64,000 nt of DNA from Pseudomonas entomophila (lineage in GTDB: Bacteria > Pseudomonadota > Gammaproteobacteria > Pseudomonadales > Pseudomonadaceae). The position numbers and the translations under genes were made by a program. Every line of letters starts with the position of its first letter. Within the stretch, counting starts at the first letter, position 1. The stretch covers positions 1 to 64,000 of the forward strand of contig NZ_JARGCS010000044.1 of assembly GCF_029193575.1 (NCBI RefSeq), written 5' to 3'. Below the pieces are notes generated by a model, which saw only the letters and a program-made list of their open reading frames with translations, was not told the origin of the DNA and did no database searches. Of this stretch, positions 37,273-46,617 are shown in pieces.

Positions 37273-38208
37273 TTACTGGCTGGCGACCAGGGAGGCGTCG
37301 GCCGGCTTGCCCTCGAAGGTGGTCACCCCGACCAGCCAGGCGCTGACCTGCTCCGGGTGGGCCTTGAGCCAGGCGCGGGCGGCGTCGATCGGCGGGGTGC
37401 GGGCGAGGATGGGCTCCATCACCTCGCTCACGCCCTCGCTGGTGAAGCGCAGGTTGTGCAACAGCTTGGCGACGTTGCCGCACTGCTGCTGGTAACCGGC
37501 GGCGGTCATGATCGAGACGGTCGCCGAGCCTTCGTCGGGGCCGAAGGCATCGTCGCTGCCGGAGAGGTATTTCATGTCGATCTGCAGGTTCATCGGATGC
37601 GGCTTCCAGCCGGCGAACACCACCCACTGCTTCTTATCGACCTCGCGCTTGACCGCCGCGAGCATGCCTGCTTCGCTGGACTCCACGCCCTTGAAGCCCT
37701 TCAGGCCGAACTTATCGTCGGCGATCATCTGCGCGGTGATACGGTTCATGCCGCTGCCCGGCTCGATCAGGTAGATCTTGTTGCCCAGCTTGTCGCGGAA
37801 CTTGGCGATGTCGGCGAAGGTTTTCAGGCCTGCGTCATAGGCATAGGCCGGCACTGCGTAGGTCGACTGCGCATCGCTCAGGGTGGCGGGGGTGATGACC
37901 TCGATCTGTTGTTTGTCCAGGAACGGTTGGGCCACCGGGCGCATGGTCGGCTGCCAGTAGCCGAGGAACACGTCCAGGCGCTTCTCGGCCATGCCGCCGA
38001 GGATGATCTGCTGCGAGGCGCTGGTCTGCTTGACGTTGTAGCCCAGGCTGCCCAACAGGGCCTCGGCGACGGCGCTGCTGGCCACCACGTCGGTCCAGTT
38101 CACCGAGCCCATGCGCACGTTCTGGCACGCCGCAGGTTCCGCGGCCCAGGTGTGGGTGGTGAGGGTGAGCAACGCGGCGCAGGCGGCCGCTGTGATCGAA
38201 CGCTTCAT
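37273..38208 (-). CDS. Choline/glycine-betaine-type ABC binding protein (orphan)
   Basis: A 311-aa periplasmic protein of the OpuAC/ChoX family with a signal peptide (about 1-22, ending AWA). VRMGSVNWTDVVASSAVAE and FLGYWQPTM supply aromatic residues typical of the quaternary-amine cage. No permease or ATPase is nearby. Pseudomonas is known to use orphan binding proteins (CbcX, CaiX, BetX) with one shared transporter, and this one may do the same. ATG 38208 was chosen because the signal peptide begins there. Confidence 0.85.
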   Translation of the reverse strand: MKRSITAAACAALLTLTTHTWAAEPAACQNVRMGSVNWTDVVASSAVAEALLGSLGYNVKQTSASQQIILGGMAEKRLDVFLGYWQPTMRPVAQPFLDKQQIEVITPATLSDAQSTYAVPAYAYDAGLKTFADIAKFRDKLGNKIYLIEPGSGMNRITAQMIADDKFGLKGFKGVESSEAGMLAAVKREVDKKQWVVFAGWKPHPMNLQIDMKYLSGSDDAFGPDEGSATVSIMTAAGYQQQCGNVAKLLHNLRFTSEGVSEVMEPILARTPPIDAARAWLKAHPEQVSAWLVGVTTFEGKPADASLVASQ

Positions 38209-38351
38209 GACTTCTCCCCTAAAGGCCTTTGCGGCACTGTTTATCGTTGTTGTGGTGTCATGGCCCCGCGCGCGGCGGTGGCTGTTTGCCAAGGTACGGA
38301 GAGTCTGCGACGAAATAGCGCACCCTGGCGACCTGTAGTTGCACGCTGGCG

Positions 38352-38371
38352 ACTTGCCCCGCGATAGGGCT
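38352..38371. repeat. REP element
   Basis: A single putida-type REP (CTTGCCCCGCGATAGGGCT) in the 416-base gap between the choline-type binding protein and mqo. Confidence 0.7.
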
Positions 38372-38435
38372 GGCATCGCCAGTACAAGGCCCTGCCCATG
38401 AGACAACCCGCCACGTTGACGCCCCGCCCGCCAAT

Positions 38436-38463
38436 TTGTTTGTGCTGGCGTTTCGGTTACAAT
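38436..38463 (+). promoter_or_regulatory. Candidate sigma-70 promoter of mqo
   Basis: TTGTTT (38436-38441) and TACAAT (38458-38463), 16 bases apart, in the gap before mqo, leaving a leader of about 160 bases. Assigned by motif only. Confidence 0.45.
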
Positions 38464-38624
38464 CCGCAACCGTTTCAGCCGACTCCGTCAATCAGACGAA
38501 AGGCTGTCTCGCACAAGGGTTCTCTGGCTGCCGAACAATGATCACAAAAAGCCTGCGCTGAAGAACAGAAACACCTGGGCCAGCCACAGGCCCATCCTCC
38601 GTTCTCACTGACTGGAAGTGATCA

Positions 38625-40268
38625 ATGTTCAAGAAAGCTGGCAAGACCTTGCTGGGTCTGGCTGTCGCGGCGAGCTTCATGCAAGCGCACGCCGACGAGG
38701 CCAAGAAAGTCGATGTGCTCCTGATTGGCGGCGGCATCATGAGTTCGACCCTGGGCGTATGGCTCAGCGAACTGGAGCCGAGCTGGTCGATGGAAATGGT
38801 CGAGCGCCTGGATGGCGTCGCCGAGGAAAGCTCCAACGGTTGGAACAACGCCGGCACCGGCCACTCCGCCCTGGCCGAGCTGAACTACACCCCGATGGAC
38901 AAGGACGGCAAGGTCAACATCGCCAAGGCTGTCGAGATCAACGAAGCCTTCCAGGTGTCGCGCCAGTTCTGGTCGTGGCAGGTCCGTCAGGGCGTGCTGA
39001 AGAACCCGCACTCGTTCATCAACACCACCCCGCACATGAGCTTCGTCTGGGGCGACGACAACATCGCCTTCCTGAAGAAGCGCTACGAAGCGCTGCAGGC
39101 AAGCCCGCTGTTCCGCCCGATGCAGTTCTCCGAAGACCACGCGCAGATCGCCAAGTGGGTCCCGCTGATGATGGAAGGGCGTGACCCGAACCAGAAGCTG
39201 GCCGTGACCTGGACGCCGATCGGCACCGACGTCAACTTCGGCGAGATCACCCGCCAGTTCGTCGGCCACCTGCAGACCCGCGACAACTTCAAGCTGAAGC
39301 TGTCCAGCGAAGTGCAGGACATCAGCCGCAACGAAGACGGCTCCTGGCACGTCGAGTACAAGAACCTGAAGGACGGCACCAAGACCGCTACCGACGCCAA
39401 GTTCCTGTTCATCGGTGCCGGCGGCGGCGCGCTGAAGCTGCTGCAGAAGTCGGGCATCCCGGAAGCCAAGGAATACGGCGGCTTCCCGGTGGGTGGCTCG
39501 TTCCTGGTGACCGAGAACCCAACCGTTGCCATGCAGCACATGGCCAAGGCCTACGGCATCGCCTCCACGGGCGCGCCACCCATGTCGGTGCCGCACCTGG
39601 ACACCCGCGTGCTGGACGGCAAGCGCGTGATCCTGTTCGGCCCCTTCGCCACCTTCTCGCCGAAGTTCCTGAAGAACGGCTCGTACCTCGACCTGCTGAG
39701 CAGCACCACCGTGCACAACGTGTGGCCGATGACCAAGGTCGGTATCGACGAGTACCCGCTGGTGGAGTACCTCGCCGGCCAGCTGATGCTGTCGGATGAC
39801 GACCGCTTCGAAGCCCTGCGCACCTACTTCCCGAACGCCAAGAAGGAAGACTGGCGCCTGTGGCAGGCCGGTCAGCGCGTGCAGATCATCAAGAAGGACG
39901 AAGCCAAGGGCGGCGTGCTGAAGCTGGGCACCGAGATCGTCGCGTCGAAAGACCGCACCATCGCCGGCCTGCTGGGCGCCTCGCCAGGCGCCTCGACCGC
40001 TGCGCCGATCATGCTGACCGTGCTCGAGACCGTGTTCAAGGACAAGGTCGCCACCCCTGAGTGGCAGGCCAAGATCCGCGAGATCGTGCCGAGCTATGGC
40101 ACCAAGCTGAACGATTCGGCTGCCGCGGTGCAGAAAGAGTGGAACTACACCGCCGAAGTGCTGCAGCTGGAGAAGCCGCCGGTGATCGACCAGAGCGCCG
40201 GCACCACTACGGGCGTGGGGTCCACCGCGCCGGTCGAAGGCAAGGCGGCCAACGACCTGGCGCTGTAA
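38625..40268 (+). CDS. mqo: Malate:quinone oxidoreductase
   Basis: A 547-aa FAD enzyme oxidising malate to oxaloacetate and reducing quinone in the respiratory chain. [19 protein letters not shown] is the FAD motif; [26 protein letters not shown] and [14 protein letters not shown] are conserved. Unusually, residues 1-23 (basic start, [10 protein letters not shown], then AHADE) look like a Sec signal or membrane anchor. ATG 38625 follows GGAAGTG. A terminator comes right after the stop. Confidence 0.95.
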   Translation: MFKKAGKTLLGLAVAASFMQAHADEAKKVDVLLIGGGIMSSTLGVWLSELEPSWSMEMVERLDGVAEESSNGWNNAGTGHSALAELNYTPMDKDGKVNIAKAVEINEAFQVSRQFWSWQVRQGVLKNPHSFINTTPHMSFVWGDDNIAFLKKRYEALQASPLFRPMQFSEDHAQIAKWVPLMMEGRDPNQKLAVTWTPIGTDVNFGEITRQFVGHLQTRDNFKLKLSSEVQDISRNEDGSWHVEYKNLKDGTKTATDAKFLFIGAGGGALKLLQKSGIPEAKEYGGFPVGGSFLVTENPTVAMQHMAKAYGIASTGAPPMSVPHLDTRVLDGKRVILFGPFATFSPKFLKNGSYLDLLSSTTVHNVWPMTKVGIDEYPLVEYLAGQLMLSDDDRFEALRTYFPNAKKEDWRLWQAGQRVQIIKKDEAKGGVLKLGTEIVASKDRTIAGLLGASPGASTAAPIMLTVLETVFKDKVATPEWQAKIREIVPSYGTKLNDSAAAVQKEWNYTAEVLQLEKPPVIDQSAGTTTGVGSTAPVEGKAANDLAL

Positions 40269-40288
40269 GGCTCAGGTTCAGGCTGACG

Positions 40289-40328
40289 AAAACCACGAGG
40301 TCCGTTTCGGCGGTCTCGTGGTTTTTTT
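40289..40328 (+). terminator. Intrinsic terminator of mqo
   Basis: AAAACCACGAG (40289-40299) pairs with CTCGTGGTTTT, followed by a run of seven T (40322-40328). Confidence 0.92.
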
Positions 40329-40340
40329 GTGGGCGCAGGT

Positions 40341-40400
40341 TTTGTAGAAGCGCCTGCGGCCCTATCGCGGGGGTAGGAGCGGGCTTGCCTCGCGATGGGC
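40341..40400. repeat. Imperfect REP pair
   Basis: Two diverged putida-type REP copies in opposite orientation between the mqo terminator and the TetR gene. Confidence 0.75.
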
Positions 40401-40412
40401 GCACCTCGGTCT

Positions 40413-40459
40413 TAATCATGACAATTGACATGATTACTATAAATGTCGACTATCATGAT
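40413..40459. promoter_or_regulatory. Candidate TetR operator and promoter
   Basis: TAATCATG-acaattga-CATGATTA (40413-40436) is a perfect interrupted palindrome. The related ATCATGAT (40452-40459) follows, and a -35-like TTGACA lies inside the first site (40425-40430). The arrangement, just upstream of a tetR-like gene, fits autorepression of the regulator/efflux pair. Confidence 0.6.
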
Positions 40460-40486
40460 TAATCGCCACCCCCAGGGAACGCCCCC

Positions 40487-41035
40487 ATGAAGGTCAGCAG
40501 AGAACAAAACGCCCAGAACCGCGAGCGCATCCTCGATACGGCCAGCCATCTGTTCCGTGAAAAGGGTTTCAACGGCATCGGCATCAACGACCTGATGCAG
40601 GCCGCCGGCCTCACCCGCGGTGGTTTCTACGGCCATTTCCAGTCCAAGGACGACCTGATGGGCCAGGCCTGCGAGCGTGGCCTTCAGATGAACGCCAGCG
40701 ACTGGCGCGCCACCCTTGCCAGCGCCCCCGACGGCCCGCTGGCGGCACTGGCGCGTTTCTACCTGTCCGACGGCCACCAGCACAGCAGCGCCAAAGGCTG
40801 TGTACTGGCCGCCCTTGGCCCCGACGCGGCGCGGCAGGGGCCCGAGGTGCGCGCGCAGTTCACCCAGGGCGTCGAGACCTTTCTCGACCTGCTCGGCGGC
40901 GACCGTGAAAAAGCCATGGCCACGCTCGCCACCCTGGTGGGGGCGCTGGTGCTCTCGCGTGCGGTGGACGACTGCGCACTCGCCCGGGACCTGCGCCAGG
41001 CCGCGCGGCAAGCCATCAGCGGAGCGGCGCAATGA
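40487..41035 (+). CDS. TetR-family transcriptional regulator
   Basis: A 182-aa repressor with an N-terminal TetR helix-turn-helix (GINDLMQAAGLTRGGFYGHFQSKDDL). ATG follows AGGGAACGCCCCC. It overlaps the downstream efflux gene by four bases (ATGA), so it likely controls it from the palindromic operator just upstream. The inducer is unknown. Confidence 0.92.
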   Translation: MKVSREQNAQNRERILDTASHLFREKGFNGIGINDLMQAAGLTRGGFYGHFQSKDDLMGQACERGLQMNASDWRATLASAPDGPLAALARFYLSDGHQHSSAKGCVLAALGPDAARQGPEVRAQFTQGVETFLDLLGGDREKAMATLATLVGALVLSRAVDDCALARDLRQAARQAISGAAQ

Positions 41036-42252
41036 CCCAGGTCGATACCCTGCAAGGCCAGCGGCGCATCAGCGCCGGGCTGTTGTTCTTGCTCGGCGGC
41101 CTGGCGGCGCTGGGCGCGTTGTCGACCAATATCATGCTGCCGTCGTTCCCGGCCATCGCCCAGGCCCTGCACGCCAGCCCGCACGGTCTGGGGCTGACCC
41201 TGAGCAGCTTCTTCATCACCTTCGCCCTCGGCCAGTTGCTGGTCGGGCCGCTGTCCGACCGCCTCGGGCGCCGGCCGGTGGTGCTGGCGGGCCTGGCGGT
41301 GTTTGTCGCCGGCAGCGCGATCTGCGGCCTGGCCGACTCCCTGGCGCTGCTGGTCGCCGGGCGTGTGGTCCAGGCCCTGGGCGTGTGCGCGGTGTCGGTG
41401 CTGGCGCGGGCGATTGCCCGCGACCTGTTCGAGGGCGAGGCGCTGACCCGGGTGCTGGCCTTCACCATGGTGATCATGTCCTCGGCCCCAGGCTTCTCAC
41501 CGCTGATCGGCGGCTTGCTGGACACCGCGTTCGGCTGGCGCGCGGCGTTCGTGTTCGTCGGCGTGCTGAGCCTGGTGGTGGGCTTCATGTACGTCTCGCG
41601 GGTCGGCGAGACCCTGCCGCTGGCGCTGCGCGCCCCGAGTTCGCCAGGCATGATCGCCCGGGGCTATGCCGAGCTGCTGGGCGACTGGCGTTTCAGCCGC
41701 CCGGCGTTGGCGGTGAGCCTGGTGATCGGCGCGCTGTATGCGTTCTTTGCCAGCGCGCCGGGGTTGCTGATGGGGCAGTTGGGGCTGTCGGCGGTGCAGT
41801 TGGGGGTGTTCTTCGCCCTGACCGTGCTGGTGGTGTTCGCCGCCGGCCTGCTGTCGCCGCGCCTGGTGCACCGGTTTGGCGTGCAGCGGGTGATGCGCGC
41901 GGGGGCGGGGCTGGCGCTGGCGGGTTCGGGGTTGCTGATGGCCTGGGCGGGCAGCCTGACGCTGCTGACGTTCTCCCTGGCGATGACGGTGTTCCTGTTC
42001 GGCATGGGGCTGGCCAACCCGGTGGGCACGGCGGCGGCGTTGCAGCCGTTCGCCAACAGGGCGGGGCTGGCGTCGGCGTTGATCGGCTTCCTGCAGATGG
42101 CGATGGCGGCGGGGGCCTCGGCGCTGGCGTTGGGGTTGCCGTATGCGGCGAGCGTGTCGTTGGCGGGGGTGTTGGCGTTGGCGACGGGGGCGGCGTTGGT
42201 GTTGTTCCTGTTGCCGGGAGGGCGGCAGAGCCAGGTGCAGGCGATGAGGTGA
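41032..42252 (+). CDS. Bcr/CflA-family multidrug efflux MFS transporter
   Basis: A 406-aa, 12-helix MFS protein of the Bcr/CflA drug-efflux branch: LPSFPAIAQALHASP after the first helix and GPLSDRLGRRPVVLAG (motif A) are characteristic. Co-transcribed with the TetR gene. It likely expels a drug or metabolite using the proton gradient. The 3' third is unusually rich in GTTGGCG/GGGG codons, but the helices remain intact. Confidence 0.9.
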   Translation: MTQVDTLQGQRRISAGLLFLLGGLAALGALSTNIMLPSFPAIAQALHASPHGLGLTLSSFFITFALGQLLVGPLSDRLGRRPVVLAGLAVFVAGSAICGLADSLALLVAGRVVQALGVCAVSVLARAIARDLFEGEALTRVLAFTMVIMSSAPGFSPLIGGLLDTAFGWRAAFVFVGVLSLVVGFMYVSRVGETLPLALRAPSSPGMIARGYAELLGDWRFSRPALAVSLVIGALYAFFASAPGLLMGQLGLSAVQLGVFFALTVLVVFAAGLLSPRLVHRFGVQRVMRAGAGLALAGSGLLMAWAGSLTLLTFSLAMTVFLFGMGLANPVGTAAALQPFANRAGLASALIGFLQMAMAAGASALALGLPYAASVSLAGVLALATGAALVLFLLPGGRQSQVQAMR

Positions 42253-42325
42253 TGGGGGGCAGTGTCGGTCCTATTGCTCCCACAGGTTCACCGCTGACCC
42301 CAGGAAGTGCGGGGTATCTAATGAA

Positions 42326-42391
42326 ATGGTCCTCCCGGGGCTCCCCCAGTGAAAGCTTAGGCTTTCACTGGGGGAGCCCCGGGAGGACCAT
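42326..42391. repeat. Perfect 31-bp inverted repeat with 4-base loop
   Basis: Left arm 42326-42356 and right arm 42361-42391 are exact reverse complements; the loop is TTAG. The arms contain CCCGGGG and CTCCCCCAG. It lies between convergent genes (the efflux gene and the chemoreceptor gene). It is longer and more perfect than a normal terminator and has no T-run. Confidence 0.95.
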
Positions 42392-42400
42392 AGATGTGCG

Positions 42401-42426
42401 AGCGGGCTTGCCCCGCGATAGGGCCC
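42401..42426. repeat. REP element
   Basis: A single putida-type REP copy (AGCGGGCTTGCCCCGCGAT) directly beside the 31-bp inverted repeat. Confidence 0.85.
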
Positions 42427-42437
42427 ACACCGATCCA

Positions 42438-43985
42438 TCAGCCTTGCAGAAACCGCTGCGCCAACCCCAACTGCGACTCCGCCAGCTGATGCAGTGCCTG
42501 GCTCACCTCGCGGCTGCGCCCGGCCTGCTGGCTGGTGCGTTCGGTGGCCCCCGCGATCTCGGCGATCTGCTGGTTGATCTGCTCGGCCACTTGCCCCTGC
42601 TGCTCGATGGCCGCGGCCATCTGCAGGCTCATGCCGCTGATCTGCGCCACCTCCGCGCAGATGCGCGTCAGCGCCTGGCGGGTCTGCTGCACGTCGGTGC
42701 TGGCGCGCAGCGCCGCCTGCTCGCCCTGGCGGGCGGTGGCCAGGGCGCTGCCGCTGTCGCTGCGCAGGCGCTCGATGGAACGTTGGATCTGCTCGGTCGA
42801 CTCACGGGTGCGCGAGGCCAGCCCGCGCACTTCGTCGGCGACCACCGCGAAACCTCGCCCCGAATCCCCCGCGCGCGCCGCCTCGATCGCCGCGTTCAAG
42901 GCCAGCAGGTTGGTCTGTTCGGCGATGCCCTGGATCACCTCGGTGATGCTGCCGATCGAGGCGATGGCCTCGGCCAGCTCGCCCACCGCCTGGCCGATCT
43001 GCTCCACCGAGGCGCGCATCGATTGGGTCGAGCGCTGGCTGTCGTCCGACAGGCTCTCGCCGTCGCGGGCCAGCTGGTCGGCGTTTTGCGCGGCCTGGGC
43101 GGTGTCTTGCAGGTTGCGCGAAAGCGCCTGGATGGTCGCGCTCATCTGCTGGATCGCCGCGGCGGTCTGTTCGGTCTCGCGCACCTGGTGGTCCAGTTGC
43201 CCGGCGGAGAACTCGACCACGTCGGCGGAGGTCTGCGCCTGCTGGCGCAGCACCTGGCTGTTGATGCAGATGCGCGACATCACCGTGCTCATGCGCGCGC
43301 GCTGGCTGCTCAGGGCCATCGCCAGCAGCGCCGTGGCGTCGGCGTGCGTGCCATGCAGCGGCGCCAGCAGCGGGTCGGCGTAGGCCTGCGGGTAGCGGGC
43401 GAGCAGGGCGCGGGCCACCTGGCGCTGGCGCCAGTGCGGTTGCAGGCCGGCCAGCAGCAGCGCCCCTGAAAGCCCAAGGCCCACGGCAGCGGGGACGGCC
43501 GCCAGCGCGGTGGCGGCCAGCGCGCCAAGGCCTAGCGCCAGTTGCAGGCCGTGCCCGGCCAACAAGGTGCCCAGGCGTTGCCCGGGCGTCCAAGGCGCGC
43601 GGCCCTGTGCCAGGCGCTCGTACAAGGCTTCGGCCTCGCGCACCTGCACGGCTTCCAGCGGCTGGTAGACCGTGCCCAGCGCTGCCAGCTTGCCATCGTC
43701 GAACAGCGGCACCACGTACAAGTGGCACCAGTAACGCCCGCCTTGCTTGTGCCGGCCGACCATGGGCGCGGTCCATGGCACGCCAGCGTGCAGCGCCTGC
43801 CACATGCTGGCCAGCACCTTCGGCGGCATGCCCGGGTCGTTGATCAGCCCATGCGGCTTGCCGACCAGTTCGTGCTCGGCATAGCCGCTCATGTGCAGGT
43901 AGGCGGCATTGCAACTGAGCAGCACGCCTTGGGGGTCGAGCCGGGAAATGGCCGGCTCCTGGAACAGCGCAAGGGGGGCTTGCAT
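42438..43985 (-). CDS. PAS-domain methyl-accepting chemotaxis protein (Aer-like)
   Basis: A 515-aa receptor. An N-terminal PAS domain (about 8-120; [20 protein letters not shown]) is followed by a hydrophobic segment (about 140-175) and a cytoplasmic signalling domain with [19 protein letters not shown]. There is no periplasmic sensor, so it probably senses redox or energy state like Aer. ATG 43985, after AAGGAG, was chosen over an in-frame start 22 codons upstream. It starts 19 bases after the aldolase gene, at the end of the Liv-type transport operon. Confidence 0.88.
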   Translation of the reverse strand: MQAPLALFQEPAISRLDPQGVLLSCNAAYLHMSGYAEHELVGKPHGLINDPGMPPKVLASMWQALHAGVPWTAPMVGRHKQGGRYWCHLYVVPLFDDGKLAALGTVYQPLEAVQVREAEALYERLAQGRAPWTPGQRLGTLLAGHGLQLALGLGALAATALAAVPAAVGLGLSGALLLAGLQPHWRQRQVARALLARYPQAYADPLLAPLHGTHADATALLAMALSSQRARMSTVMSRICINSQVLRQQAQTSADVVEFSAGQLDHQVRETEQTAAAIQQMSATIQALSRNLQDTAQAAQNADQLARDGESLSDDSQRSTQSMRASVEQIGQAVGELAEAIASIGSITEVIQGIAEQTNLLALNAAIEAARAGDSGRGFAVVADEVRGLASRTRESTEQIQRSIERLRSDSGSALATARQGEQAALRASTDVQQTRQALTRICAEVAQISGMSLQMAAAIEQQGQVAEQINQQIAEIAGATERTSQQAGRSREVSQALHQLAESQLGLAQRFLQG

Positions 43986-44004
43986 GTGACGACTCCTTGC
44001 CCGG

Positions 44005-44772
44005 TTACCAGGCCATGACCCGCTCGGCGCGCATCTTGCGCACCATGGCATCGAAGAACTTGGTGGCGAAACCGCTCTCGCGGATCAGCATCGCGGTGAG
44101 GTCGGCGCACTTGGCGGCGATGCCATCCTGCAGCGGGTTGTCCTCGCCCCCCAGGGCGCCGGCGGCGCACTGGTTCTCGGCGGCGCGCTGCACGGTCCAG
44201 AGCAGGAAGAAGGCCTTCTCGATGCTGCTTTCGCCCACCGCCACGCCGTGGTTGCGCAGCACCAGCACGTGCTTGTCGCCCAGGCTCTGGATCATCCGGG
44301 CTTTCTCTTCGTCGAACAGGGTGATGCCCTCGAAGGTGTGGTAGCCGACCCGGCCGAACAGCTGTGCGCCATAGAAGTCGTCATGGGTGAAACCGCGCTT
44401 TTTCTGCACCACGGCGGAAATCGGCGTGGTGTGGGTGTGGATCACGCAGTGCAGGTCGTCGCGCGCGCCGTGCACGGCGCTGTGCAGGGCGAAGCCGGCG
44501 GGGTTGCCGTCGTAGGGCGAGGCTTCGAGCTTGGTGCCGTGCAGGTCGACCTTGAGCAGGTTGGCCGGCGTCACCTCCACGTAGTTCAGGCCGAAGGGGT
44601 TGACCAGGTAGTGGTGCGCAGGCCCCGGCAGGCGCGCGGAGATGTGGTTGAAGATGGTTTCGGTCCAGCCGAAGTAGTCGACCAGGTGGTAGCAGTGCGC
44701 GAGCTTGACGCGCAGGGCCCACTCTTCGTCGCTGCAATGGGCGGGTTTGTGCAAGGCGTGCGGGGCAGTCAT
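44005..44772 (-). CDS. Class II aldolase/adducin-family protein
   Basis: A 255-aa protein. IHTHTTPIS (metal His pair) and [11 protein letters not shown] match class II aldolases/epimerases such as fuculose-phosphate aldolase and AraD. Many relatives without a sugar-phosphate role are annotated only by fold. It lies 13 bases after the ketopantoate-reductase-like gene. It probably cleaves or decarboxylates the compound the operon imports. Confidence 0.85.
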   Translation of the reverse strand: MTAPHALHKPAHCSDEEWALRVKLAHCYHLVDYFGWTETIFNHISARLPGPAHHYLVNPFGLNYVEVTPANLLKVDLHGTKLEASPYDGNPAGFALHSAVHGARDDLHCVIHTHTTPISAVVQKKRGFTHDDFYGAQLFGRVGYHTFEGITLFDEEKARMIQSLGDKHVLVLRNHGVAVGESSIEKAFFLLWTVQRAAENQCAAGALGGEDNPLQDGIAAKCADLTAMLIRESGFATKFFDAMVRKMRAERVMAW

Positions 44773-44785
44773 CGGGGGCTCCTAG

Positions 44786-45775
44786 TCAGTGGGCGGAACG
44801 GGCGCCGCGAAAGCGCGCCAGGTTGAGGATGTCGCGGGTGGTGGGCATGGGCAGGCCATGGTGTCCGGCCAGTTCGATCACCGCATCGCCGATGGCTGCC
44901 AGTTCCAGCGGGCGACCTTGCTCATGGTCTTGCAGCATCGAGGTGCGCACCGCACCCATGCCGGCACCCAGCTCCATGAAGGTCTGCGGGTCGAAGTCGA
45001 TGCGCGCGCTGTAGGCGGCGGCGGTCAGCAAGGTTTCGTCGAGCACCTTGCGCACCACGGCACTGAGCCCGGGCTGGGCGTACAACTCCTCCAGCGTGGC
45101 GCCGGTGATGACCGACAACGGGTTGGAGGTGAGGTTGGCGATGATCTTGGTCCACAGCGGGTCGCGGATGCGCTCGGTGGCGCGCGCCTCGATGCCGGCG
45201 CGGGCGATCAGCGCGCGCACCCGCTCCAGGCGTTCGCTCAGCTGGCCGTTGGGTTCGCCGAGAATCATCAGGTGCGGGTTGTTCGAGCGCACCACGCCGG
45301 GGGCGTCGTTCTGCGCGGTGATGAACACCACGCAGCCGAGCACGTGGCGCACATCGAGGCTGGCGCTGAGCACGCCCTGTGGGTCGACGGCTTCGACACG
45401 GCGGCCGGCGAAGCGCCCCTCGACACCGTGGAAGTACCACCAGGGCACACCGTTGACCACCGGCACCACCACGGTGTCGGGGCCGATCAGTGGCGTGAGG
45501 GTGGGCAGCAGGCCGGCCAGGGCCGGGGCCTTGGTGCAGATGAACAGCACGTCCTGTTCGCCGATGGCCTGGCAGTCGTCGCTGGCGGCTACCGGCACAT
45601 GGTGTTCGCCGTCCAGGTCGGTCAGGCGCACGCCGTGGCTGCGCAGGGCGGCGAGGGTGGCGCCACGGGCCAGCAGGCTGACCGGCTGGCCGCTGGCAGC
45701 CAGGCGCGCGGCGAGCGTGCAGCCGATGGCGCCGGCGCCTGCGATGCAGACGCGCGGGGTGGGTGAATCGGGCAT
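44786..45775 (-). CDS. ApbA/PanE-family 2-dehydropantoate 2-reductase-like protein
   Basis: A 329-aa NADPH-dependent reductase. VCIAGAGAIGCTLAARLA is the dinucleotide site; LTSNPLSVITG and the C-terminal domain match ketopantoate reductase. In an operon with transport and aldolase genes it is more likely a catabolic 2-oxo or hydroxy-acid reductase than the pantothenate enzyme. ATG 45775 was chosen because the Rossmann strand starts there; the longer frame adds a non-conserved extension. Confidence 0.85.
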   Translation of the reverse strand: MPDSPTPRVCIAGAGAIGCTLAARLAASGQPVSLLARGATLAALRSHGVRLTDLDGEHHVPVAASDDCQAIGEQDVLFICTKAPALAGLLPTLTPLIGPDTVVVPVVNGVPWWYFHGVEGRFAGRRVEAVDPQGVLSASLDVRHVLGCVVFITAQNDAPGVVRSNNPHLMILGEPNGQLSERLERVRALIARAGIEARATERIRDPLWTKIIANLTSNPLSVITGATLEELYAQPGLSAVVRKVLDETLLTAAAYSARIDFDPQTFMELGAGMGAVRTSMLQDHEQGRPLELAAIGDAVIELAGHHGLPMPTTRDILNLARFRGARSAH

Positions 45776-45825
45776 GGCAGGGTTCCTTGAGGCGGAAGGG
45801 CGCCCGCCGGGCGGGCGCCTCGGGT

Positions 45826-46617
45826 TCAAGTGGCGAGCATTTCCTGATGCTTGCTGGCCAGGCCCAGGTACGACTCGATCACCCGGGGGTCGTCGGCCAG
45901 TTGCGCGGCCGGGCCCTGCATGGCGATCTGCCCGGTCTCCAGCACGTAGGCGTAGTCGGCCACGCGCAGCGCGGCGCGGGCGTTCTGCTCCACCAGCAAG
46001 ATCGACACCCCCTGCTGGCGCAAGGTGGTGATGATGCGGAAAATCTCGCGGGTGATCAGTGGCGCCAGGCCCAGGCTCGGCTCGTCGAGCATCAGCAGCT
46101 TGGGCTTGGCCATCAGCGCCCGGCCCACGGCGAGCATCTGCCGCTCGCCGCCGGACAGGGTGGCGGCCAGTTGGTCGCGGCGTTCCTTGAGGCGCGGGAA
46201 CAGCGTGTACACCTCGTCGAGCGTCTGGGCATGGTCGCGCAGGCCGCTGCGGTGGCGCTGGAAGGCGCCCAGCAACAGGTTGTCGGCCACGCTCATGCTG
46301 CTGAACAGCTCACGTTTTTCCGGCACCAGGCCCAGGCCGCGGGCGACCATCACCTCGACCTCGGGCACCGCTTCCAGGCTGCCGTCGAAGGCCACCTGGC
46401 CGCGCGAGCCGAGCACGCCCATGATCGCGCTCAGCAGGGTGGTCTTGCCGGCGCCGTTGGGGCCGATCACCGTGACGATCTGCCCCTGGCCCACGCGCAG
46501 GCTGGCATTGGACAGCGCCTCGACCTTGCCGTAGGCGACGCTCAGGTCGCTGACTTCCAGCACTGGGTTGCTCACCCGATTGTCCGGGCGCAGGGGTTCT
46601 TGTACTGGCATGTTCAT
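45826..46617 (-). CDS. Branched-chain-type ABC ATPase, LivF-like
   Basis: A 263-aa ATPase with [17 protein letters not shown] and LLMLDEP, and the LivF ending [11 protein letters not shown] 46617 overlaps the stop of the LivM-LivG fusion by one base; an in-frame ATG follows two codons later. It completes a Liv/urea-type importer. Confidence 0.92.
   Translation of the reverse strand: MNMPVQEPLRPDNRVSNPVLEVSDLSVAYGKVEALSNASLRVGQGQIVTVIGPNGAGKTTLLSAIMGVLGSRGQVAFDGSLEAVPEVEVMVARGLGLVPEKRELFSSMSVADNLLLGAFQRHRSGLRDHAQTLDEVYTLFPRLKERRDQLAATLSGGERQMLAVGRALMAKPKLLMLDEPSLGLAPLITREIFRIITTLRQQGVSILLVEQNARAALRVADYAYVLETGQIAMQGPAAQLADDPRVIESYLGLASKHQEMLAT

Noticed and set aside
44786-45775. Pantothenate pathway panE
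   Set aside because: The protein has the ApbA/PanE fold, but its place in a transporter/aldolase/chemoreceptor operon argues for a catabolic reductase, so the gene symbol was withheld.
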